The notes under the pieces were generated by a model. It was not told where the DNA came from and did no database searches. It worked only from the letters and a program-made list of their open reading frames with translations. From contig CALUHX010000008.1 of NCBI GenBank assembly GCA_944320555.1, positions 1-64,000 of the forward strand: DNA of 64,000 bases. The letters run 5' to 3'. The translations under genes and the position numbers were made by a program. Numbering within the stretch: the first letter of the stretch is position 1; each line of letters begins with the position of its first letter. Source of the DNA: an uncultured Butyricimonas sp. GTDB taxonomy: Bacteria; Bacteroidota; Bacteroidia; Bacteroidales; Marinifilaceae. Below are positions 34,756-44,969 of this stretch, one piece after another.

Positions 34756-37700
34756 ATGGTACGGATAGGCTTAGACGTGGGGTCGACAACGGCCAAATTG
34801 GTGGCTGTCAACGAGGAGGATAAGATATTATACTCGCAATACAGAAGACATAACGCGCGGACGAAGGAGGTGGTGCTCGCTTTTCTGGGGGAACTGGAGG
34901 CGACACTCGGAGAGGAGCCGGTCTCGCTGCGGGTGACAGGGTCAGTGGGGATGGGATTTTCGGAGCGTTACGGGCTGCCTTTCGTGCAAGAGGTGGTGGC
35001 GGCATCGAAAGCGGTGCGGGTTTGTCATAAGGAGGCTCAATCGATGATTGACATCGGCGGGGAGGACGCCAAAGTCGTGTTTTTCAAAGACGGGGAGGCC
35101 ACGGACTTGCGGATGAACGGCAATTGCGCCGGGGGCACGGGGGCGTTCATCGACCAGATGGCCGTCATCCTGGGGGTGGACGTGGACGAGTTGAACCGTT
35201 TGGCGCTGAACGCCACGAGGGTGTATCCGATAGCCTCGCGGTGCGGCGTGTTTTGCAAGACGGATATACAGAACCTGATTGCCAAGAACGCGCGGAGGGA
35301 AGACATCGCAGCGTCCATTTTCCATGCGGTGGCGGTGCAAACGGTGACCACCCTGGCGCACGGGTACGACATCCAAAAGCCCGTATTGTTTTGTGGCGGT
35401 CCGTTGAGTTTCATCCCCGCCTTGAGAAAGGCTTTCACGGACTATCTGTCGCTGAGGGAGGAAGACTTTGTCCTGCCCGAACACGGGGCGTTGTTGCCCG
35501 CCACGGGCGCGGCGCTGATGAGCGTGAAGGAGGACGAGTCGACGAGCTTGAAGAATTTGATTTTAAAAATAGAGCGGGACGCACCCGCAAAACAATCCGC
35601 AGGGTTGCTCCAACCCGTCTTCAAGAACGGAGGGGAGTATGCGGAATGGCGGCGCAGGATAGCCCGTTACGGCTTGAAGCCAGCCGATTGGCGGAGCGGC
35701 GAGCAGGACGCATTTATCGGAATAGACTCCGGTTCGACGACGACGAAAATAGTCGTATTGAACGACAATGGGGAATTGCTTTACTCTTTTTACAAGAACA
35801 ACGCAGGCAATCCGATAGAGACCGTGGCCGAGGGGTTGCGGGAGCTGGAGGAGAAATGTGGGGAACGCGGCACGACGCTACGGGTGAAAGGGAGTTGCTC
35901 GACAGGCTACGGGGAGGATTTGATTAAGGCGGCGTTCCAGTTGCACTACGGAATCGTGGAGACAATCGCCCACTATATAGCCGCCCGCCATTTAGACGAG
36001 GAGGCGAGTTTCATTCTCGACATCGGGGGACAGGACATGAAGGCGATTTTCGTCAGTCAGGGAGTCATCGACCGGATTGAAATCAACGAGGCGTGTTCGT
36101 CGGGGTGCGGCTCGTTCATAGAGACTTTCGCCAAGGGCCTGGGATACACGGCGGAGGAATTCGCCAAGGCGGCCTGCCGGTCGACGGCCCCGTGCGACCT
36201 GGGCACGCGGTGCACGGTGTTCATGAACTCGAAGGTGAAGCAGGTGTTGCGGGAAGGGGCGACCATCGAGGACATCGCCGCCGGGCTGGCTTATTCGGTG
36301 GTGAAGAACTGCCTGTACAAGGTGCTGAAACTGAAGGATGTGTCGGCATTGGGGCGGCATATCGTGGTGCAAGGCGGCACGATGCGCAACGACGCCGTCG
36401 CACGGGCCATCGAACTGCTGACAGGCACGGAGGTTTCCAGATGCGACCGGCCGGAATTGATGGGTGCGTTCGGGTGCGCACTCTACGCAATGGACCATCC
36501 GGGGGTGCGGAAGGAGTTGGCGGAGATTGTCGCCCAAGCGACTTACACCACCCGGGTGCTCAACTGCAAGGGATGTGAAAATCAATGCCTTGTGCAATGC
36601 TATCAGTTCGCCAATGGGAAACGGTATTATTCAGGAAATCGTTGCGAGAAGGTGTTCAGCAACGGAGGTTTGGCCGCCAACAGGGGAGTGAACGCCTATA
36701 AATATAAGTATGACCTGTTGTTCGCGCGAAAGACGGAGGTGGAGAATCCCAAACTGACGATAGGAATCCCGCGGGTGTTGAACATGTATGAGGATTATCC
36801 GTTCTGGCACACGCTGTTCTCCGAATGCGGCATAAGGGTGCGGTTGTCGGAAGAATCCAGCCACGCCGACTATGAGAAAAGCGCAGGGATGGTGATGTCT
36901 GACAATATTTGTTTCCCAGCAAAATTGGTGCACAGCCACATACATGATTTGCAAGCGAAGAAGGTGGACCGTATCTTTATGCCGTTCGTAGTGTTCGAGC
37001 ATCAGCACGAGGGGGAGCAGAATAGTTACAATTGCCCCATCGTGACGGGATATTCCGCCGTAATCAAGAGCGTCCAGATGTCAGAAATTCCCGTGGACTC
37101 GCCCACGGTCAGTTTCAAGGACAGGGAGTTGTTGCTAAGACAATGCGCCGAATATCTCGCCACGCTCGGCATAGACCGGAGAACCGTCGCCGCCGCTTTC
37201 GCCAAAGCCGAGGAGAAACAACGGGAATTTTATAAAAAACTGGCTGATTATAACTGGAATGTGTTTGAGGAGGGACGGGAGAAGGGCGTGATGAGCATCC
37301 TCCTCGCCGGACGGCCTTACCATACGGACCCGTTGATACAGCACAAGGTGGCGGAGATGCTGGCCGAGATGGGCATCAATGTCGTCACGGACGATATGGT
37401 AAGAAATCAGGACATCGCGATAGAGGACGTGCATTTCCTCTCGCAATGGGCTTATCCCAACCGGATTTTGAAGGCGGCCCAGTGGTGCGCCGCACAGGAC
37501 GAGCAGGTGCAATTCGTGCAGATGACCTCTTTCGGGTGCGGGCCGGACGCCTTTTTGACGGACGAGGTGCGGGACTTGTTGCTGCGGCACGAGAAGGCGT
37601 TGACGTTGCTGAAATTGGACGACATCAACAACGTGGGCTCCATGAAATTGAGGGTGCGCTCGTTGACAGAGAGCCTGAAACTGGCCAAAGAAAGGAAACG

Positions 37701-38955
37701 GAAGAAGGAACACCTTGATTTTCACACGACACCGGTGTACGACAAGACGTACCGAAAACGTAAGATTTTGATACCGTTCTTTGAGTCGTACATCTCTCCT
37801 CTGATACCGTCCGTGTTGCGCACGGCGGGGTACGAGGTGGAGAATCTTCCGCTCAGCGACGAACAATCGTGCGACTGGGGATTGAAATACGCCAACAACG
37901 AGGTGTGTTATCCGGCCACTTTGATTGTGGGAGACATCATCAAGGCGTTCAAAAGTGGCAAGTATTCTCCAGCCCGATGCGCCGTGGCGATAACTCAAAC
38001 GGGAGGCCAATGCCGGGCTTCCAATTATCTGCCTCTCATCAAAAAGGCTTTGGTGGACGCAGGATATGCCGACGTGCCCGTGATTTCCCTCACGCTCGGA
38101 GGAAGCGTCGGCAACCACCAGCCGGGATTCAAAATCAATTGGGTCCAATTGCTGCCGGTCGCCTTGCGGGCCATTTTGTACAGCGACTGCATCAACAAGT
38201 TCTATCACGCCTCGGCCGTGAGGGAAAAAGAAAGAGGACAAGCCAAGCGACTGACCGACTTGTATTTGAGAAAGGGACAGGAACTGATAGAAAGGGGCAG
38301 GAGCAAGGAATTGCTAAGCCGCATTGCGGCGGCAGCCGACGACTTCAACCGGATTTGCGAGACAAAAGAACTGCCAAAAGTGGGCGTGGTCGGCGAGATT
38401 TTCCTCAAGTTCAATCCGTTCGCCCAAAAGAACATCACGGATTGGCTAATCGAGCAAAAGATAGAGGTGGCACCGCCCATTTTGACGGATTTTTTCATGC
38501 AGTCATTTGTAAACCGGGAAACCAAACTGAAGACATACTTGAAGAAGAAAGAGTTTTCCGACACGTTGATGAAGCACGCCTACCGATTGGTGTGGGCGCA
38601 AGTGAAAAAGATAAACGAGGCAGCCTCACGGTTCCGTTATTTCATGCCGTTCGGCGACATATTCACGGAAGCGCGGGAGGCCGAAAAGGTGATTACCTTG
38701 AACGCCCAGTTTGGCGAGGGATGGCTGTTGCCGGCGGAAATCATCTCGTATGTCCGTCAAGGAATCAGAAGCGTGATCAGTCTGCAGCCATTTGGTTGTA
38801 TAGCCAACCATATCGTGGCCAAGGGGATTGAGAAAAGGATTAAGGATTTGTACCCGGATTTGAACTTATTGTCGTTGGATTTTGACAGCGGCGTGAGCGA
38901 CGTGAATATAAAAAACAGGTTGTTGTTGTTCATTAATAAATTAGACAAGAAATGA
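34756..38955 (+). CDS. Fused 2-hydroxyacyl-CoA dehydratase/activase-type protein (double-cubane-protein-like)
   Basis: 1399 residues. Residues 1 to about 260: a BadF/BcrA/HgdC-type ATPase (IGLDVGSTTAKL, MIDIGGEDAKV, cysteines in NGNCAGGTGAF and SRCGVFC). About 315-580: a second such ATPase (IGIDSGSTTTKI, LDIGGQDMKA, NEACSSGCGSF, GTRCTVF). About 600-640: a cysteine cluster (NCKGCENQCLVQC, then NRCEK). About 655 onward: DUF2229 (IPRVLNMYEDYPFW, SDNICFPAKL), then dehydratase-like segments (SILLAGRPYHTDPLIQHK, NNEVCYPATL, TGGQCRASNYLPL). Known relatives use ATP to drive an electron to a low potential in a partner with [4Fe-4S] or double-cubane clusters. Here activase and acceptor are one chain. 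The substrate is unknown; catalysed reductions of small molecules or acyl-CoA dehydration are both possible. Confidence 0.85.
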   Translation: MVRIGLDVGSTTAKLVAVNEEDKILYSQYRRHNARTKEVVLAFLGELEATLGEEPVSLRVTGSVGMGFSERYGLPFVQEVVAASKAVRVCHKEAQSMIDIGGEDAKVVFFKDGEATDLRMNGNCAGGTGAFIDQMAVILGVDVDELNRLALNATRVYPIASRCGVFCKTDIQNLIAKNARREDIAASIFHAVAVQTVTTLAHGYDIQKPVLFCGGPLSFIPALRKAFTDYLSLREEDFVLPEHGALLPATGAALMSVKEDESTSLKNLILKIERDAPAKQSAGLLQPVFKNGGEYAEWRRRIARYGLKPADWRSGEQDAFIGIDSGSTTTKIVVLNDNGELLYSFYKNNAGNPIETVAEGLRELEEKCGERGTTLRVKGSCSTGYGEDLIKAAFQLHYGIVETIAHYIAARHLDEEASFILDIGGQDMKAIFVSQGVIDRIEINEACSSGCGSFIETFAKGLGYTAEEFAKAACRSTAPCDLGTRCTVFMNSKVKQVLREGATIEDIAAGLAYSVVKNCLYKVLKLKDVSALGRHIVVQGGTMRNDAVARAIELLTGTEVSRCDRPELMGAFGCALYAMDHPGVRKELAEIVAQATYTTRVLNCKGCENQCLVQCYQFANGKRYYSGNRCEKVFSNGGLAANRGVNAYKYKYDLLFARKTEVENPKLTIGIPRVLNMYEDYPFWHTLFSECGIRVRLSEESSHADYEKSAGMVMSDNICFPAKLVHSHIHDLQAKKVDRIFMPFVVFEHQHEGEQNSYNCPIVTGYSAVIKSVQMSEIPVDSPTVSFKDRELLLRQCAEYLATLGIDRRTVAAAFAKAEEKQREFYKKLADYNWNVFEEGREKGVMSILLAGRPYHTDPLIQHKVAEMLAEMGINVVTDDMVRNQDIAIEDVHFLSQWAYPNRILKAAQWCAAQDEQVQFVQMTSFGCGPDAFLTDEVRDLLLRHEKALTLLKLDDINNVGSMKLRVRSLTESLKLAKERKRKKEHLDFHTTPVYDKTYRKRKILIPFFESYISPLIPSVLRTAGYEVENLPLSDEQSCDWGLKYANNEVCYPATLIVGDIIKAFKSGKYSPARCAVAITQTGGQCRASNYLPLIKKALVDAGYADVPVISLTLGGSVGNHQPGFKINWVQLLPVALRAILYSDCINKFYHASAVREKERGQAKRLTDLYLRKGQELIERGRSKELLSRIAAAADDFNRICETKELPKVGVVGEIFLKFNPFAQKNITDWLIEQKIEVAPPILTDFFMQSFVNRETKLKTYLKKKEFSDTLMKHAYRLVWAQVKKINEAASRFRYFMPFGDIFTEAREAEKVITLNAQFGEGWLLPAEIISYVRQGIRSVISLQPFGCIANHIVAKGIEKRIKDLYPDLNLLSLDFDSGVSDVNIKNRLLLFINKLDKK

Positions 38956-39611
38956 GTGCCGCAGAAATACATGACAATATGGAAGCAAGGATATTGAAGG
39001 CCGCCAAATCTCTTTTTATAGAAAAGGGATTTGAAGAAACAAGCATGAGCGATATAGCCGCCAACGTGGGAATCAACCGGCCAGGGCTTCATTATTATTT
39101 TCGGACGAAAGACAAGATGTTCCATGCCGTGTTCGAGGATATCATTTTGTCGATTGTCCCCAAGGTGTTCACCATCCTGATGCAACAGGAGAGACCCATC
39201 GCCCAGCGGATAGAGGAAGTGGTGAACGCTTATTACAGCCTGTTTTTACAGAATCCGAACTTGCCGATGTTTATCATCCGGGAGATGAACCGGGACGTGT
39301 CTCAATTGGTGGAAACCGCCACTCGATTGCACTTGCCAGACAGGCTCAAAGAGGTGACGGACAGTTTGCAGGAAGAAATGGCACACGGGAAACTGCGCCG
39401 TGTGCCCTTGCCGTTCCTGTTTTATAACTTGTACGGGTTGTTGGTTATGCCTTTCTTGACCCAAAACTTTGTGACTTCCATTTATTTGGACAATGAAAAA
39501 ACGTTTGTGGAGATGTTGAACGCATGGAAACCCTATATTGTACTGCAAATGACCACACTGCTTACCTGCGACATGCCAAGGGATGATTCTTTTAGCACCC
39601 CATTTCTTTAA
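38952..39611 (+). CDS. TetR-family transcriptional regulator
   Basis: 219 residues. The start overlaps the stop of the dehydratase gene (ATGA), so the two are co-translated. The N-terminal HTH is typical (ILKAAKSLFIEKGFEETSMS, then DIAANVGINRPGLHYYFRTK). The ligand domain is longer than the family average by a helix. It probably senses a product or substrate of the fused enzyme and controls the operon through the dyad at 34717. Confidence 0.92.
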   Translation: MSAAEIHDNMEARILKAAKSLFIEKGFEETSMSDIAANVGINRPGLHYYFRTKDKMFHAVFEDIILSIVPKVFTILMQQERPIAQRIEEVVNAYYSLFLQNPNLPMFIIREMNRDVSQLVETATRLHLPDRLKEVTDSLQEEMAHGKLRRVPLPFLFYNLYGLLVMPFLTQNFVTSIYLDNEKTFVEMLNAWKPYIVLQMTTLLTCDMPRDDSFSTPFL

Positions 39612-39616
39612 AAAGA

Positions 39617-39665
39617 TTTTACCTTTGCCGTTTCCTCGAATGACACGTAAACGACAAAGGTAAAA
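39617..39665. repeat. 17-bp inverted repeat between convergent genes
   Basis: TTTTACCTTTGCCGTTT (39617-39633) and AAACGACAAAGGTAAAA (39649-39665) are inverted copies with one mismatch. The pair lies between the ends of the tetR and pyrD genes and probably ends transcription both ways, though no long T tract follows. It also contains two facing TACCTTTG boxes. Confidence 0.65.
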
Positions 39666-39685
39666 TGAGACGGGGCAAAAGGCTG

Positions 39686-40591
39686 TCAAATCAAGCCGAT
39701 GATTTCACGGACGGACTTGAAGCCGTTGTCATCGAGATATTGGTTCAGCCCATCGATGACTTTTATCGTGACGGCGGGATCGATAAAATTCGCCGTTCCG
39801 ATTTGGACGGCGGACGCCCCGGCCAACAAGAATTCGACGGCGTCCGTGGCCGAAACGATTCCCCCCAAGCCAACCACGGGAATTTTGACCGCTTTCGCCA
39901 CCTGCCATACCATGCGCAAGGCTATCGGTTTCACGCAAGGACCACTTAGTCCCCCTGTGACTGTGCTCAACACGGGTCTGCGCCTTTTGGCGTCAATCGC
40001 CATGCCCAAAAGCGTGTTAATGAGCGACACGGAATCGGCACCGGCTGCTTCCACCGCCAAAGCGATTTCTTGGATGCTCGTGACATTAGGCGATAACTTT
40101 ACCATCAGATGTTTGTGATACACTTGGCGCACGGCTTTTACGACCTCGGCCGCAGAGACGCAACTCGTGCCGAAAGCCATGCCTCCCTCCTTGACGTTAG
40201 GGCAGGAGATGTTCAACTCTATGCCCGGAATCTTGTCCAACTCATTGATTTTTTCCGCCATAGCCACGTAGTCGGCCACCGTGGAACCGGAGACATTCAC
40301 GAGAATGTTGCTCTGTATGTCCTTTATTTCCGGATATATATGCCCGATGAAATAATCGACACCTTTGTTTTGCAATCCGACAGCGTTCAACATGCCCGCC
40401 GGAGTCTCCGCCATCCGGGGATAAGGGTTTCCCTCGCGACGATGGAGAGTGGTGCCCTTTACGATGAATCCCCCTAAACGGCTCAAATCAATGAAATCTT
40501 GGAATTCCGTTCCATATCCAAATGTTCCGGAAGCGGTCAACACGGGGTTTTTAAGAGCCAACCCATTGACATTAACACTCAAATCTGCCAT
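39686..40591 (-). CDS. pyrD: Dihydroorotate dehydrogenase catalytic subunit (class 1B)
   Basis: 301 residues. FMN enzyme oxidising dihydroorotate to orotate. Motifs: [13 protein letters not shown] near residue 15, the active-site cysteine region [17 protein letters not shown] near 127, and FMN-phosphate motifs [20 protein letters not shown] and VQIGTANF. The neighbouring pyrK, overlapping by 13 bp, makes this the NAD-linked class 1B enzyme. Confidence 0.96.
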   Translation of the reverse strand: MADLSVNVNGLALKNPVLTASGTFGYGTEFQDFIDLSRLGGFIVKGTTLHRREGNPYPRMAETPAGMLNAVGLQNKGVDYFIGHIYPEIKDIQSNILVNVSGSTVADYVAMAEKINELDKIPGIELNISCPNVKEGGMAFGTSCVSAAEVVKAVRQVYHKHLMVKLSPNVTSIQEIALAVEAAGADSVSLINTLLGMAIDAKRRRPVLSTVTGGLSGPCVKPIALRMVWQVAKAVKIPVVGLGGIVSATDAVEFLLAGASAVQIGTANFIDPAVTIKVIDGLNQYLDDNGFKSVREIIGLI

Positions 40592-41340
40592 TTCAAATCT
40601 TTTATATTAAAAACAGGACCTTCTGTACACACGCATTTGTGCCCCTCTTTGGTGTCGGTGACACAGCATAGGCAAGCGCCTATGCCGCAAGCCATTGTGT
40701 TTTCGAGGGAAACCTCGCAGTTGATATTTCTACCGGCAGCATACCGGGCAACAGCCCGCATCATGGCCTCCGGTCCACAACAAAACACGTAATCGAAAGG
40801 CTCGTTAAGAACGGGATGGTCTGTGACAAATCCTTTTACTCCCACGGAACCATCCTCGGTGGTGTAATATACCGTGGCGTATTTCTCATATTCTTCCCGC
40901 CTCAAGATGTCTTTAGCGGAACGAGTCCCAATTAGGACAACAGGAGACAATCCATTGGAAGTCATCACCTTGGCGAGGTGAAGCATGGGGGCCACTCCGC
41001 ATCCGCCGCCAATGAGCAGACTCCGGCCTGAATCCGGTATGGTGAAATGGTTTCCCAATGGGAGGATGACATTCACCTTGTCGCCCGCTTTCAACTCGCC
41101 CATGGCGGCCGTCCCGCAACCGACAATTTTAACGAAAAGATAGAGCAGGCCTTGTTTTTCATCCACATCATGCACCGATATCGGACGGCGCAACAGCGTG
41201 GAAGGCGAGTGCTCGACCTTCACATTGACAAACTGGCCGGGAAGAATCTCAGGCATGCCGTCCGCATGCAGCACCAACAGGATGGTGTCCGCATTCAAGC
41301 GCTTGTTTTCCCTTACCTCAAAATCAATAATCTTCTTCAT
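40579..41340 (-). CDS. pyrK: Dihydroorotate dehydrogenase electron-transfer subunit
   Basis: 253 residues. Ferredoxin-reductase-like: FAD motif ([12 protein letters not shown]), NAD motif ([12 protein letters not shown]) and a C-terminal [2Fe-2S] site with cysteines in [20 protein letters not shown] and a later Cys (HKCVC). It passes electrons from PyrD to NAD+. It lies 18 bp after uvrA, apparently in one transcription unit. Confidence 0.96.
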   Translation of the reverse strand: MKKIIDFEVRENKRLNADTILLVLHADGMPEILPGQFVNVKVEHSPSTLLRRPISVHDVDEKQGLLYLFVKIVGCGTAAMGELKAGDKVNVILPLGNHFTIPDSGRSLLIGGGCGVAPMLHLAKVMTSNGLSPVVLIGTRSAKDILRREEYEKYATVYYTTEDGSVGVKGFVTDHPVLNEPFDYVFCCGPEAMMRAVARYAAGRNINCEVSLENTMACGIGACLCCVTDTKEGHKCVCTEGPVFNIKDLKWQI

Positions 41341-41358
41341 TATTATTTTCCTTATGTG

Positions 41359-44118
41359 TTACTTGAGTTTTTCCGCCAAGAATCTACCCGTGTGAGAATT
41401 CCCGCATTGGACAAGAGCTTCCGGGGTTCCTTCAAATACCAGATAGCCTCCTTCGCTACCGCCTTCCGGGCCTAAGTCGATAATATTGTCGGCAAATTTA
41501 ATGACATCCATGTTGTGTTCTATTATCAACACAGTGTGGCCACGGTCTATCAAAGCGTTCAAAGAGTCCATCAATTTGTGAATGTCATGAAAATGCAAGC
41601 CGGTGGTCGGCTCGTCAAAAACAAACAAAGTCGGTTCGGCGTTTTCCAGGCTCAGGTGGTAGGCCAATTTGACGCGTTGGCTTTCACCGCCGCTCAACGT
41701 GCTGGAGGATTGCCCCAATTTGATATATCCCAAACCTACATCAACCAACTTTTGCAGTTTATTCACGATACTGCTTTCCGCATGGGAAGTTCCTCCCGAG
41801 AAAAAATCGACTGCCTGGTTCACTGTCATTTCCAACACATCATATATATTCTTGTCTCGATACTTGACTTCCAACACCTCTTCTTTGAATCGTTTTCCCT
41901 TGCAATGCTCGCATTCGAGATACACATCCGCCATGAATTGCATCTCGACCTTTATAATTCCTTCTCCCTGACACTCTTCACATCTTCCTCCCGGCACGTT
42001 GAACGAAAAATACGAAGGCTTGAAACCGTTCATCTTGGCAAGTTTCTGGTCCGCAAAAATTTTGCGTATGTCGTCCCAGGCTTTCAGATAAGTGACCGGA
42101 TTGGAACGGGTGGATTTCCCTATGGGGTTTTGGTCTATGAATTCTACTCCGTGTATGGCATCCAAATCTCCGGACAGTTTGTCGAAACTTCCCGTGCGGT
42201 CGGAATATTCGTCGTAGTGTTTTTTTAAGGCTGGGACAAGTATCGTCTTTATCAATGTGCTTTTCCCCGATCCGCTCACCCCTGTGACCGCCGTCATCAC
42301 GTTCAACGGAATGGTCACTGTGATGTTCTTCAGGTTGTTTTCTGTCGCCCCACTCAACACGATTTGCCGGTTTGACGTTCTGCGCTTGATTGGCACTGGA
42401 ATTTGTTTTTTCCCGTACAAATAATCAGCGGTCAAGGTGTCCGCTTGTTTTAATTCCTTCAAAGTGCCGTCGAACACTATCTTTCCTCCCAGGCGGCCTG
42501 CCATTGGGCCCACGTCTATCACCCGGTCCGCCGCCTTGATTATGTCCTCGTCATGCTCCACCACGACAACCGTGTTGCCCAAATCCCTTAACCGGCGCAA
42601 CACTCCGATAAGCCGCTCCGTGTCGCGGGAATGGAGGCCGATGCTCGGCTCGTCCAATATGTAAAGAGAACCCACCAAAGCGGAACCGAGGGAAGTCGCC
42701 AAATTGATTCGTTGCGATTCACCTCCGGACAAGGAAGAAGACAAACGGTTGAGTGTCAAGTATCCAAGACCAACATCAAGCAGGAATTGAATCCTGTTGT
42801 GAATATCCGGCAGGACACGGGCCGCAATGAGACTGTCGTGCTCAGAAAGTCGCAACCCGTTAAAGAACTCGCCCAGTTCCGTGATAGGCATGTCCACCAA
42901 TTCCGTGATGGACTTCCCGCCGACTTTCACGTAAGTGGCCTCCTTTTTCAAGCGGGTCCCGTGGCAGAGTGGACATCTCGTCTTGCCGGTGTACCGCGCT
43001 ATCATCACCCGGTTTTGTATCTTGTATTTTTTTTCTTCCAAATGATTAAAGAAAGCGTAAATGCCTCTTTCGCAATTCCACAACGTTTCTTTCTCTTTTT
43101 CGTTCAACTCGTAATAAGGTTTATGGACCGGAAAATTCAACCGGTGGGCGCCTTGGATAAAGTAACGCTTCCACTCGCTCATTTTTTCTCCCCTCCAACA
43201 CATCACTGCGTCGTCATACACGCTGAGCGATTTGTTAGGCACCACCAAGTCCTCGTCAATACCCAGCACTCGGCCGTACCCCTCGCATTTGGGACAGGCT
43301 CCGACAGGAGAATTGAAACTGAACATGTTAACGTCCGGCACCTGAAACGTTATTCCATCCGCCTCGAACTTGTTTGAAAAAGAACGAATTGTCCCGTCTA
43401 TTTCGACATGACACACGCCTTCGCCTTCGTAAAGAGCCGTCTCGACAGAATCGGACAAGCGGGACACCGTGTCTTTTTCTTCGTTGACCCGCACTCTGTC
43501 CACGACAAGATAAATCGTCTTGTCGGGGTCAAGTGTGTCCGTTTGACTCGCCAAATCTGTTATACGCACGAAGTCGTCTCCATATTTCACGCGGGAAAAT
43601 CCTTGGCTGACCAACAAATTCAATGTGTCTTTGGTCACATTTTTCGGACGGGTCATGATAACCGCGGTCTTGCCTTCGTGTCCATGTAAAATATAACGGC
43701 AAACATCGTCAGCGCTGTGGCGTTTGACCTCCTCCCCGGAAACAGGAGAAATGGTCTTGCCTATTCGAGCGTACAGCAATTTGATATAATCATACAATTC
43801 AGTGGAAGTGCCCACGGTGGAACGCGGGTTTGAGGTGTTCACTTTCTGCTCGATGGCGATGGCCGGCGGGATTCCTTTGATGTAATCGCACTCCGGCTTG
43901 TTCAGCCGTCCTAAGAATTGGCGGGCATAGGCGGAAAGACTTTCCACGTAACGACGTTGTCCCTCGGCGTACAATGTGTCGAAGGCCAACGACGACTTCC
44001 CGCTACCAGAAACACCCGTGATGACAATCAATTGGTTTAACGGGATTTTCAAGTCCACGTTCTTCAGATTATGCACACGCACGCCTTTCAATTCTATGTA
44101 CTGCTTGCTCATATCCAT
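41359..44118 (-). CDS. uvrA: Excinuclease ABC subunit A
   Basis: 919 residues (or 917 from Met 44112). Damage-recognition ATPase of nucleotide excision repair. Two ABC ATPase modules: P-loops TGVSGSGKSSLAFDTLY (near 35) and TGVSGSGKSTLIKTIL (near 617), and signatures SLSGGESQRI and TLSGGESQRV. Zinc-binding Cys pairs are in CPKCEGYGR, CPLCHGTR, and CEECQGEG with CEHCKGKR. Length and motif set are complete. Confidence 0.97.
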   Translation of the reverse strand: MDMSKQYIELKGVRVHNLKNVDLKIPLNQLIVITGVSGSGKSSLAFDTLYAEGQRRYVESLSAYARQFLGRLNKPECDYIKGIPPAIAIEQKVNTSNPRSTVGTSTELYDYIKLLYARIGKTISPVSGEEVKRHSADDVCRYILHGHEGKTAVIMTRPKNVTKDTLNLLVSQGFSRVKYGDDFVRITDLASQTDTLDPDKTIYLVVDRVRVNEEKDTVSRLSDSVETALYEGEGVCHVEIDGTIRSFSNKFEADGITFQVPDVNMFSFNSPVGACPKCEGYGRVLGIDEDLVVPNKSLSVYDDAVMCWRGEKMSEWKRYFIQGAHRLNFPVHKPYYELNEKEKETLWNCERGIYAFFNHLEEKKYKIQNRVMIARYTGKTRCPLCHGTRLKKEATYVKVGGKSITELVDMPITELGEFFNGLRLSEHDSLIAARVLPDIHNRIQFLLDVGLGYLTLNRLSSSLSGGESQRINLATSLGSALVGSLYILDEPSIGLHSRDTERLIGVLRRLRDLGNTVVVVEHDEDIIKAADRVIDVGPMAGRLGGKIVFDGTLKELKQADTLTADYLYGKKQIPVPIKRRTSNRQIVLSGATENNLKNITVTIPLNVMTAVTGVSGSGKSTLIKTILVPALKKHYDEYSDRTGSFDKLSGDLDAIHGVEFIDQNPIGKSTRSNPVTYLKAWDDIRKIFADQKLAKMNGFKPSYFSFNVPGGRCEECQGEGIIKVEMQFMADVYLECEHCKGKRFKEEVLEVKYRDKNIYDVLEMTVNQAVDFFSGGTSHAESSIVNKLQKLVDVGLGYIKLGQSSSTLSGGESQRVKLAYHLSLENAEPTLFVFDEPTTGLHFHDIHKLMDSLNALIDRGHTVLIIEHNMDVIKFADNIIDLGPEGGSEGGYLVFEGTPEALVQCGNSHTGRFLAEKLK

Positions 44119-44136
44119 TCTTCGTCAAAATTCATA

Positions 44137-44144
44137 CAAAGATA
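44137..44144 (-). promoter_or_regulatory. -7 box for uvrA
   Basis: Minus strand TATCTTTG, 19-25 bases before the start codon. Confidence 0.6.
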
Positions 44145-44159
44145 CGCAATTTCAACAAA

Positions 44160-44182
44160 AAAGCACCCTTGCGGGGTGCTTT
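44160..44182 (-). terminator. Terminator of the rpsF-rpsR-rplI operon
   Basis: Stem AAAGCACCC with GGGTGCTTT. On the minus strand it is followed by TTTG and further T-rich bases. Confidence 0.75.
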
Positions 44183-44235
44183 AGCGTTTGGAATATGTTT
44201 GGAAATACGTTTAATCTTGTTTAATAATTTATGAA

Positions 44236-44676
44236 TTACTCGGAAACCACTTCAAATTCAACATCAACTTTCACATCGCGGTGAAGTCTGATGGCAGCCG
44301 TGTAAGTTCCCACTTCTTTCACCTCTTTCACCAAAATCTTCTTTCTGTCGATATCGAAGCCTTTTTCTTTCAAGCTTTCCGCTATCATGATGCTATTGAC
44401 AGAACCGAAAATCTTGCCGGTGGAACTGGTCTTGGCGCCGATGGTGAGTTTTACCTCTGCCAGTTTCGCAGCCAATTCCTCTGCCTCTGCCTTCAGTTTG
44501 GCTTCCTTGTGAGCGCGTTGTTTCAGATTCTCTGCGAGCACTTTCTTTGCAGACGGGGTGGCCAAAATCGCATGTCCTTGCGGAATCAGGTAATTCCGTC
44601 CGTAACCCGGTTTTACGTTTACAATATCGTCCTTGTGGCCCAAATTGGCGACATCCGATAACAAAATAATTTCCAT
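44236..44676 (-). CDS. rplI: 50S ribosomal protein L9
   Basis: 146 residues. N-terminal rRNA-binding lobe (MEIILLSDVANLGHKDD, VKPGYGRNYLIPQGHA), central helix and C-terminal domain (GKIFGSVN). Full length. Third gene of the S6-S18-L9 operon. Confidence 0.97.
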   Translation of the reverse strand: MEIILLSDVANLGHKDDIVNVKPGYGRNYLIPQGHAILATPSAKKVLAENLKQRAHKEAKLKAEAEELAAKLAEVKLTIGAKTSSTGKIFGSVNSIMIAESLKEKGFDIDRKKILVKEVKEVGTYTAAIRLHRDVKVDVEFEVVSE

Positions 44677-44696
44677 TGTGTCCTCCTTCCTTTAAA

Positions 44697-44966
44697 TTAC
44701 TTCATCAAGTCTGTTACATAAGGTAACAAGGCGAGATGTCTCGCTCTCTTCACCGCTCTTGCCACTTTCTTTTGATACTTCATGGAAGTTCCCGTAATTC
44801 TTCTCGGGAGAATCTTCCCTTGCTCATTCAAGAACTTCTTCAAAAATTCCGGATCCTTGTAATCAATATACTTGATTCTCGCTTTTTTGAACCGGCAATA
44901 CTTTTTTCTTTTGATTTCAACCGTTGGGGGGGTCAAATATCTGATTTCGCTCTCATTTTGTACCAT
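44697..44966 (-). CDS. rpsR: 30S ribosomal protein S18
   Basis: 89 residues. Signature [18 protein letters not shown] and [20 protein letters not shown]. It pairs with S6 on 16S rRNA. It lies three bases after rpsF and 20 bases before rplI. Confidence 0.97.
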   Translation of the reverse strand: MVQNESEIRYLTPPTVEIKRKKYCRFKKARIKYIDYKDPEFLKKFLNEQGKILPRRITGTSMKYQKKVARAVKRARHLALLPYVTDLMK

Positions 44967-44969
44967 GGC

